NCBI GenBank assembly: GCA_009760885.1
Contig: CM019707.1
Location: 31,599,602 to 31,663,601 of the forward strand
From: Achatina immaculata
Lineage: Eukaryota; Mollusca; Gastropoda; Stylommatophora; Achatinidae
Direction: 5' to 3'
Length of the DNA stretch: 64,000 nucleotides
Positions 22,601 through 33,680 of this stretch are shown here, piece by piece. The stretch's first letter is position 1. Every line of letters begins with the position of its first letter. A program made the position numbers and the translations under genes. The notes below the pieces were generated by a model that saw only the letters and a list, made by a program, of their open reading frames with translations, was not told the DNA's origin and made no database searches.

Positions 22601-25600
22601 ATTCTCTGATCATTTCTTCTCATCAAGTGACCAACATATGTCTATCTCCTTTTCCTGATCACCCATGAGACTAGTTGTTGTTCGCTCATCTGTCTTATCT
22701 CTGCATTGTTCTTGAAATCGTTCCACTTGATGCTGAGTATTTTCCTTAGGCATTTGTTTTCAAAAGAGTCTAATTTCTTGTCTATTTCTTTAGTTGTTTT
22801 CCAACTTTCGCATGCATAAATGAGGGTAGATATTACATTTGAATTGAATAGTCTTTACTTGGTTTTTGTGCTTATAACTTTTGAATGCCATATGTTCTCA
22901 AGATTCTTGAAGATCGATGCTGCTTTTGCAATTCTGATTCTAACTTCCTTTCTGGTGTCACCATCCTGGTCTATGTAGCTGCCAAGGTATGCAAATTGAT
23001 TGACTTCTTCAATATCTCTCCCTTCTATGTGTATTTTTCCATTTTGATTAAAGGGAATTTTCATTATTTTTGTTTTGTCCTTGTTAATTTCAAGTCCTAT
23101 TTTGCTAGCCAGTGAAGACAGGCTGTCTGTTTTTTCTTGCATGGAATTCACATTATTACTAATAAGAGTTATGTCATCAGCAAAATCAAGATCTTCTAGT
23201 TGGGTCCCATGTACCCAGTCAATACCTGTGTTACCTGTGCAGCATTTTTTCATTATGAAGTCTATTGTAATTCCAAAAAGCAAAGGAGACAGTATACATC
23301 CTTGTTTCAATCTGGAATCATTTACTCATTCCTTCTTCTGTCTTGACTGCACAAACATATCCTTTGTATAAGTCCTTAATGATGTTGACAAATTTTAGAT
23401 GGTATTCTATAAAGACTGAAAATTCTCCATAATGAATCTCTGTGTATGTTATCAAATGCCTTTTTAAAGTCTATGAAGTTCAGTATTAATGGTTTCTGCT
23501 TTTCAATATGTTCTTCAAGTATTAATCTTAGAGTAAAGATCTGGTCGAGACAGCTTCTCCCTTTTCGAAATCCTGCTTGTTCTTCTCTCATTGCAGTATC
23601 CACTATATCTTTGTCTATTCAAAATGACCTTGCAAAATACTTTTGACACAACTGATATTAAAGTTACTCCTCTCCAATTGTTACAGTCACTAAGGTTGCC
23701 TTTTTTGTTTTTAACTAGTGCAGACACTAAATTTTAAACCACAGAAGACACTAATTTGTAAACCAGGATATAAACTAAGTTTCAAAAGAGAATAGATAAC
23801 AATCTTTAAACCAAGACAGACGATAAATTCCAAACCGATGTCTGAAACTCTCTGCGATGCTAATCAGACAAGAACAGACAAGGCACAAAGAAGATATTTT
23901 CCTTCTATATTTTGTTTCATTTAGCCATCTTTTTGTTCCCTGTGTCCTTGTATTGTGGCCCTCTTGTTGGCAGTTCAAGCAGGGTGACCTAATAAATACA
24001 GCTACACCTACCGTCCAAGCAACCCAAAGAGCAACATGGAAGGTCAGATAGGAAAAAAGATCTGGTGGTGTGTTCCCCCAGGTCATATAGATCTAATTTT
24101 AACACTGGGGAAGAGTGTGAGACAAGAGGTCAGTACTGGTAATTGTGATGACGGACAAAATCCTGACGGTGTTACTGAGGAAAACCCCTGCATCAAACTA
24201 AAAAGAAAAATAAGAGTAGGAATATGCCTGTGAGACCAGGACACTTAACAAAACAGCTGAGAAACACATAAATGCCTTTGAATGTAAATCCTACAGAAGC
24301 GTTCTTCAAATATCATAGACACAAAAAAGAACAAATATATCCATACTACAAGAACTTAATATTGAAGAAGGCTGGCTAGTAAAGAGGATTAAAGAGAGAA
24401 AACTTAAATATTTTGGACACATTAAACGTCATGATAATCTATCGAAGACCGTCTTGGAAGAGTACATAACGGGAAAAATAAAGAGAGAAAGACCCAAGGC
24501 GAAGATGGCTGCAAGACATCGTTGATGATCTGCAGATGGACGCATCAGCAGCAGGCCATCTTGCACATAACCGAGAGACCTACAGGAGAGCTGTTAGGGA
24601 GGCAAAGTTCCACAAGGACATGCAAATGATTGACAGACTACCGTCCGTGAATGACATTTTTGTAGCAAAGTGGCTAGCACACTAGCGTACTCATAGAGAG
24701 ATCCATGGTTCAAGTCCAAGGTTGGACGTGCCCCAGTCACCCGGTTGTAGAAATGGGTACTCGACTCCTCTTGGAGTTGAAAAGACTTGATGCTGGCCAC
24801 ATCACACTCTAGTGTAAGTGACATATCACAGAAAATGAAAACACCAACACTTTACACTATAGACGCCCCTTTATGTCACGGCATGGGTACCTTCTCTACA
24901 TTACCTAAGAAAAAAAAAACAAGTTTCGTTTTTCTTACAATTTTAAGATCCGCCACTTGAGCATGAATTATATGAAGCCCAGGTGTTGAGTATCTTGCAG
25001 GCACCACAGAAATGTGGCATTCTTGAGTATCCATTGGATAATAATGAAGATTCAGCGGGCAACTTGTCTTGAGATACTTGATGGCCACGTAGGAGATTGT
25101 TCCGTTGAAGTACAGATGAACAATCTGATCAGCCCCGATCACGAAAGAATCCAAATTTCCCGCGTTGACCACGTTTAATGTTGGAGACCATATTCTAGAT
25201 AATGAAAGAGATGCATTTTCAACTTCATTTTCCAGAATGTTAGAAAAAAATTTAATAATAAGCTTTGATATTTACTCATGAAACATAAAAAGGATGGCTT
25301 AAAACAGTCTGCATTGTCTGAATAATGGCTGCTTAACTTGAATAGAAACGAGACGGTTCAGCTGAGAATCTCAGTGGGAAGGTAGGTGGCTCCTGGATAA
25401 GAATTTCAAGTGTAAAGGGAAGAATTCCAAGTATAAGAGGAAGAATTTCAAGTATAAAGGGAAGAATTTCAAGTATAAAGGGGAAAATTTCAAGCGTAAA
25501 TAGAAGAAATTCAACTATAAAGGGAAGAATTTCAAGTATAAAGGGAAGAATTTCGAGTATAAGGGGAAGAATTTCAAGTATAAAGGGAAGAATTTCAAGC

Positions 25601-26405
25601 GTAAATAGAAGAATTTCAAGAATATGGTGAAAAATATCAAGTATAAGGGGTAGCGTATCAAATGTAAGGGGAAGAATTTCAAGTGTAAGAGGAAGAATTT
25701 CACTATCGTGAAAGAAGGTATAATGGTGAAAATCATGTGTGGATGATGATTTACATAATATATGGAGGAGGATTGTCATGAGTGACAAAATGTAGCATTA
25801 CCATCGATGGCACAGAACTGAAACAAGTTGATAGATTCAAGTAATTAGGAACAATTATAACAGCTGATGGGAAATGTCACAACGAAAGAAAAAGCAGACG
25901 TGCTCAGGCCAAGTCAGCATTCCAGACAACGAGAAACATACTGTGCAACAGATCCATATCAATGGAAACAAGATTCCGAGTACTTCAATATTACATCGAG
26001 CCAATTTTGTTTTATGGATGTGAAGCATGGTCTATGAATAAGAGAGTACAGCGAAAAATGGATGCTATGGAGATATGGTTTATAAGAAGGATGTTCAAGG
26101 TACCATGGCAGCCAAGAAAAACAACGAAGAAGTCTTAAGAGAGGCTGGAGTTAAAAGGCAAATTCCAGCAAAGATCAGAGCCAGACAAGCGAGATTTATA
26201 GGACATTTTCTGAGAAGAGGAAAATTGGAACACATTGCGGCAAACATAAAAATTGAGGGAAGAAGAGACAGAGGAAGACAGAGAGAGTAGTTACTGGATG
26301 GGCTGTCAGTGTGGCTAGGAAAAAGTCAGAGGCGGATCTCATAATAAAGTCTAAAGACAGAGAATTGTGGAGAGAAATGATCGCCTACGCCACTAGGCAC
26401 AGCAC

Positions 26406-26438
<33 letters not shown>

Positions 26439-29400
26439 GAGGACTAGAGGACAGTCCAGTCTGAAGAGGAAGGAACGGGATCTGAGATATTGAGAACCAA
26501 TGTGGCTGTATAAATCAGCCAAGATTTAGTTTGCAATTTATGTCACTACGTGAAATAAATTTAATTACACTCTCATTAAGGCCTTTTGGCTAAGATCAGT
26601 TTTAATACAAGAAAATGTTAGTTTACAATTTGTCATAAAACATCAATAAAACAACGATTACATCATAAAATGCTTCAGTTTTGTTATTTAACACAGATTA
26701 CTTCTATAAAAGGGCATACAAAAGGGACAAAATTGTTAGTGATTTCTATTTGATAATTATCTCTGAATGTAAAACTGTTAAACAAATGAAATAGTCTTGT
26801 AGGTTCCGTGTCTATTCACAAATTGAGAAGGCTTATAACATTGCTACGGTATAACTAAATGGACTTGGGCGTCATCTTTTATAGTTTAATATATCATATA
26901 TAGTGTTATATATGAGAGTGTAATATACGACACAGTGTCATATATGACATAGTGTTATATAGGGTAAGATAAAACTCCCGTTTCCGTGCCATTAAGGCAT
27001 AATGGGGATACGGTGTTAGGCCCGTATTTTCCACAGCGTTATATATGACATAGAGTAATATAAGACATAATGTTATATATGACATTAGGGTTTCATTCAT
27101 TCATTTGCATGTCCCTTGCGGAACTTTGCCTCCCAAACAGCACTCCTGTAGGCCTCTCGGTTGTGAGCAAGATGGCCTGCTGCTGTTGCATCCATTTCCA
27201 GATCGTCAACGATGTCTTGCAGCCATCTTCGTCTTAGGGTTATGTATGATATATAGTGTTCTATATAACGCAGAGTAATATATGACATAATGTTATATAT
27301 GACTAATAATAACTAATAATGAAAAGGAGGACATCTACCTCTCTTCACAAAAAATAAAACACCAAAACAAGCTGTGAATTGGAGAGGAACAGACATAACT
27401 ACAAAGATAAGATTTTTAAGGGACATGCATCTTTCCAAAAAGAACTCATACATCCTTACTACAAGAAAAGAACTTAATACTGAAGAAGGCTGACAAGTAA
27501 AGATGATTAAACAAAGAAAACTTAAATATTCTGGACACATTAATCGTCATGATAATTTTGCGAAGACCGTCTTGGAATAGCACATAATGGGAAAAAGAAA
27601 GAGAGGAAGACCAAGGCGTAGATGGCTGCAAGACATCGTTGATGATCTGCAAATGGATGCATCAGCAACAGGCCATCTTGCTCACAACGAGAGGCCTACA
27701 GGAGAGCTGTTAGGGAGGCAAAGTTCCGCAAGGGACTTGCAAATGAATGAATGTATCTTTCCCACCACAACATATGCCTGTGAGACCTGGACAATTAACA
27801 AAACAGCTGAGAAACACATAAATGCCTTTGAATGTAATGCTACCAAAGTATTCTTCAAATATCATGGACACAAAAAAGAACGAGTATATCCATACTACAA
27901 GAACTTAATATTGAAGAAGGGTGGCTAATAAAGAGGATTAAACAGAGAAAACGTAAATATTTTGGACATATTAAACGTCATAAGAATTTAGAGAAAACCG
28001 TCTTGGAAGGGTACATAATGGGAAGAGAGGAATGTATCAGTATAGGGGAGATAACTGTTGTTTTTATAGAAAGGGCAACTGTTATGATTCTATTTTTGAA
28101 ATTTGTCCATTGTCGGTTGAGATCCTTCTAGAACGTCACGTGGACTGAGAAACTCGTGACAGAGAATTGTGTGAGAGACTGTCACTGAGTAGTCAGTTTT
28201 CGTTTGGATATGTACCAGAAAGGATGGTTTTTGTGATATCTATGTCCAGAAAATAGATGTTTATATCTGTTACTGGAGTTGTGGAAGAATGAATGGACTC
28301 GCCGTGTGGCAGAACAAACCTGCCGGCGTTCAGAATATCGTCATCACCATCTTCACTGTCATCCAATCCATCGATAAAACCTCATGTCAAGTGATACGCA
28401 GGACTGGCTTGACCTCTGTACCAGTTTGCTGCCAACTTTAGGTTTTGAAAGAGCCTGGAAGTGAAGGATGTCTGGAGACAGTGAGTAACTAATCAAGAAA
28501 CACTCAGCAAACCCGGCCTCAACTAGTACCCCAACATTCTATTCAGTAAAAACCAAACACAGCCTCAAATAGTGCACCAACATTCTATTCAGTAAAAACC
28601 AAACACAGCCTCAAATAGTGCACCAACATTCTATTCAGTAAAAAGCAAACCCGGCCTCAACTAGTACCCCAACATTCTATTCAGTAAAAACCAAACACAG
28701 CCTCAAATAGTGCACCAACATTCTATTCAGTAAAAAGCAAACCCGGCCTCAACTAGTACCCACAACATTCTATTCAGTAAAAAGCAAACACTGCCTCAAC
28801 TAGTACCCCAACATTCTATTCAGTAAAAAGCAAACACTGCCTCAACTAGTACCCCAACATTCTATTCAGTAAAAAGCAAACACTGCCTCAACTAGTGCCC
28901 ACAACATTCTATTCAGTAAAAAGCAAACACTGCCTCAACTAGTGCCCACAACATTCTATTCAGTAAAAAGCAAACACTGCCTCAACTAGTGCCCCCAACA
29001 TTCTATTCAGTAAAAAGCAAACACTGCCTCAACTAGTGCCCACAACATTCTATTCAGTAAAAAGCAAACACTGCCTCAACTAGTGCCCCCAACATTCTAT
29101 TCAGTAAAAAGCAAACACTGCCTCAACTAGTGCCCCCAACATTCTATTCAGTAAAAAGCAAACACTGCCTCAACTAGTGCCCACAACATTCTATTCAGTA
29201 AAAAGCAAACACTGCCTCAACTAGTGCCCCCAACATTCTATTCAGTAAAAAGCAAACACTGCCTCAACTAGTGCCCACAACATTCTATTCAGTAAAAAGC
29301 AAACACTGCCTCAACTAGTGCCCCAAACATTCTATTCAGTAAAAAGCAAACCCGGCCTCAACTAGTACCCCAACATTCTATTCAGTAAAAAGCAAACACT

Positions 29401-32400
29401 GCCTCAACTAGTGCCCACAACATTCTATTCAGTAAAAAGCAAACACTGCCTCAACTAGTGCCCCCAACATTCTATTCAGTAAAAAGCAAACACTGCCTCA
29501 ACTAGTGCCCACAACATTCTATTCAGTAAAAAGCAAACACTGCCTCAACTAGTGCCCCCAACATTCTATTCAGTAAAAAGCAAACACTGCCTCAACTAGT
29601 GCCCACAACATTCTATTCAGTAAAAAGCAAACACTGCCTCAACTAGTGCCCCCAACATTCTATTCAGTAAAAAGCAAACACTGCCTCAACTAGTGCCCAC
29701 AACATTCTATTCAGTAAAAAGCAAACACTGCCTCAACTAGTGCCCACAACATTCTATTCAGTAAAAAGCAAACACTGCCTCAACTAGTGCCCACAACATT
29801 CTATTCAGTAAAAAGCAAACACTGCCTCAACTAGTGCCCACAACATTCTATTCAGTAAAAAGCAAACACTGCCTCAACTAGTGCCCCCAACATTCTATTC
29901 AGTAAAAAGCAAACACTGCCTCAACTAGTGCCCACAACATTCTATTCAGTAAAAAGCAAACACTGCCTCAACTAGTGCCCACAACATTCTATTCAGTAAA
30001 AAGCAAACACTGCCTCAACTAGTGCCCCCAACATTCTATTCAGTAAAAAGCAAACACTGCCTCAACTAGTACCCCAACATTCTATTCAGTAAAAAGCAAA
30101 CACTGCCTCAACTAGTGCCCACAACATTCTATTCAGTAAAAAGCAAACACTGCCTCAACTAGTGCCCACAACATTCTATTCAGTAACACAAAATAGTAAC
30201 ACAGTAAACACAGCGGGACATAAGATTTCGGGAAGGCCAAGGCGAAGATGGCTGCAAGACATCGTTGATAATCTGCGAATGGACACATCAGCAGCAGGTC
30301 ATCTTTCTTACAACCGAGATGCCTACAGGAGAGCTGTTAGGGACGAAAGTTTCTCAAGGGACATGCAGATGACTGACTGATCGACTGTTACATATGACTG
30401 AGTAATATATGACTGCCGCTTTCTAAACTTGCCTTCCATGTGCCAGAGTCAGAAAGTCATTGTGACCCAAGCTAAGCGGAATCTAATCTAATCTTTTAAA
30501 CACAAACACGTTTAAATCCACGGGAAAAAAAAAATTAATAAATACATCCGCCATGATTTTCCCAGGAATAGACCAGAAATCTTCATGTAGCTTACAGAGC
30601 ACCTTGAAATTTGAATTCCGGGAGCAAGGAAAGAAACAAATATATTTGTCTTGTACGTGTTTTTGAAAGAAAACTACATGGTAGTGGTATAGTTTCATTC
30701 ATTCATTTCCATGTCACTTGCGGAACTTTGCCTCCCTAACAGCACTCCTGTAGGCCTCTCGGTTGTGAGCAAGATGGCCTGCTGCTGATGCATCCATTTG
30801 CAGATCATCAATGATGTCTTGCAGCCATCTTCGCCGTGGTCTTCCTCTCTTTCTTTTTACCATTATGTACCCTTCCAAGACGGTCTTCTCTAGATTATCA
30901 TGACGTTTAATGTATCCAAAATATTTAAGTTTTCTCTCTTTAATCCTCTTTACTAGCCAGCCTTCTTCAATATTAAGTTCTTGTAGTACGGATATATTTG
31001 TTCTTTCTGTATCCATGATATTTGAAGAACTCTTCTGTAACATTTACATTCAAAGGCATTTATGTGTTTCTCAGCTGTTTTGTTAAGTGTCCAGGTCTCA
31101 CAGGCATATGTTGCGATGGGAAAGATGCATGCCCTTAAAAATCTTATTTTTGTAGTTCTGTCTGCTCCTCTCCACAGATTCTTTATTTGTTTTACTTTCT
31201 TAAGAGCGATAGATGTCCTCCTTTTAATTTCCCTCATTATTAGTTAGCAATGGTCGAAGATATTCAAAACTCTCCACTTCTTCCAGTTTTTCCTGATTGA
31301 TACATATATTAGCTGCCTTGTTTGTTTTGTCAGTTGTCATCAATTTAGTTTTCTTCGCATTAAGATAGAGGTTTTGCTCTTCGCTGTTCTTACGGACTGA
31401 CATAATTAGTTTTTCCATTCCTTTTTGTGTTGTGGACAGTAATACTGTGTCATCAGCATATCTAATCTCTGGTAATAGTCTAATTACCCTAGATATTAAT
31501 ATCATTGTTAGCATTTTTTTTGTTCTTGATAATAGTCTAATTACTCTAGATATTAATATCATTGTTAGCATTTTTTTTCTTGTTTTTGTTCTATGCCCCT
31601 AGAACAGAAAGCAGAATGTTCTATGCCCATGAAAGTGCGAGCAGAATTTTCCATGACCTTGAAACTGCGATCACAATGACCTCTGGCTCTGGAACTTCCA
31701 GCAGAATGTTCTTTCTCCCAGGAACTGTGGGCAGAATGTTCTTTACAGCAGGTGTGAAATTATTAAAAGCCACAAAAATGGGAAAATTTAAACATTTATT
31801 TATATATTTTTAACGGAATAATACTATACAGGTATCTGTAAGTGAGAATATGAGAAAGAGAAATGTAAAAAAAAAGAACAATAGAATCGGTATAGTCTTC
31901 TATACCGATTCTATTGTTCTTTTTTTTATGGTGGACCATATCAGAAAGCGGAGGCGGGTCTGCTTTGGTGGGCGAGAAGTAAAATAACATAATGATTAAT
32001 TTGCAATTAACTATCTTAAACGGCACAGGATGATAGTGAATAAAACCATCACCATCACAATACTATCAAAACCGGTGGTGATAGACACGAGGACAAACAA
32101 AGGTTTCTATCTTCTTCTGTTTCTTCTTCCACAAACCTTTCTTGTGCCAGCTGAACGTCTTTGATGCCGCTGTACATCTCTGGCCTCCAGCCCAGGTCTT
32201 TGTCCTCCCACATGACGAAGAAGAAGACGAATGAATCGACGATTTCGGTCACTTCGTCCAGACCGAAGACCTGGTCAAGAGCGTGGTCACCGACGGTGTT
32301 AGTCACTTGGTGGTTGTAGGAGATGTTGTGATGTCATTTAGTGGTTGTAGGAGATGTTGTGATGTCGTTTAGTGGTTGTAGGAGATGTTGTGATGTCATT

Positions 32401-33042
32401 TAGTGGTTGTAGGAGATGTTGTGATGTCATTTAGTGGTTGTATGAGATGTTGTGTTGTCATTTAGTGGTTGTATGAGATGTTGTGTTGTCATTAGAGGTT
32501 GTATGAGGTGTTGTGTTGTCATTTAGTGGTTGTATGAGGTGCTATGTTGTCTTTTAGTGGTTGTATGAGATGCTGTGTTATCATTTAGTGGTCGTATGAC
32601 ATGTTACGTTGTCATTTAGTGGTTTATGAAATGTTATGCTGTCATTTAGTGGTTATTCTGAAGCTGTAGGAAAAGTAATGTGGTCAGTTTGTGGTTGTAG
32701 TAAAAGCTGTAATATCATTCGATGCGTGTAAAAAAAACATTATGTTGCCATGTAATGGTTGTAGGAAAAGGTGTGATGTCATTTTAGCGCAGTAGGAAGC
32801 GTTATGTTGCAGGAACAGCAGTGTATGTCACTGTAACAAACATAACGGCAGCTGCTGTAGTGTTATTGCTTGCTGTAGTAAATGTGAAGACGCGGTATAG
32901 GAAATTAATGAGAGATTCAGTATGAGTATAGCTTCTGCAATATTCATAGTATATGATTTCATAGAAAAAAATTTTTTTTTTGCTTTTTACCTACAGTTAA
33001 AATAATAGACGATAGTAGTAGTAGTAGTAGTAGTAGTAGTAA

Positions 33043-33073
<31 letters not shown>

Positions 33074-33228
33074 TAATTGTGTTGGCGGAATACAAGTGTT
33101 TTCTGGCGTATTATCAAATGGCCTGGTATTGACTTTATCGATGTGATATTAAATGCATAGTAGTAGTAGCAGTAGCAGTAATAACAGCAGCAGTAGCAGT
33201 AATAACAGTAGTAGTATTAGTAGTATTA

Positions 33229-33268
<40 letters not shown>

Positions 33269-33302
33269 CAATAATAACAGTAACAGTAGCAGTAGCAGTA
33301 GC

Positions 33303-33353
<51 letters not shown>

Positions 33354-33564
33354 TAATTGTGTTGGCGGAATACAAGTGTTTTCTGGCGTATTATCAAATG
33401 GCCTGGTATTGACTTTATCGATGTGATATTAAATGCATAGTAGTAGTAGCAGTAGCAGTAATAACAGCAGCAGTAGCAGTAATAACAGTAGTAGTATTAG
33501 TAGTATTAGTGGTGGTAGTAGTAGTAGTAGTAGTAGCAATAATAACAGTAGCAGTAGCAGTAGC

Positions 33565-33602
<38 letters not shown>

Positions 33603-33630
33603 CAATAATAACAGTAGCAGTAGCAGTAGC

Positions 33631-33680
<50 letters not shown>

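Larger units (their letters stand above)
21640..23850. repeat. 24-bp minisatellite split by two LINE insertions
   Basis: Regular units (gtagacactaatttataaac...) fill 21650-22000. Diverged units resume at 22250-22375 and again at 23720-23850. LINE A (22020-22246) and LINE B (22381-23715) separate the three blocks. Confidence 0.88.

Noticed and set aside
24876..24936. Continuation of the Cys-loop exon beyond 24939
   Set aside because: The frame stays open, but resemblance ends at a good GTAAGA donor whose phase fits the next exon.
28490..30190. Possible CRISPR-like array because of regular repeats
   Set aside because: Units are contiguous 47-bp tandem repeats without unique spacers, in a eukaryotic intron.
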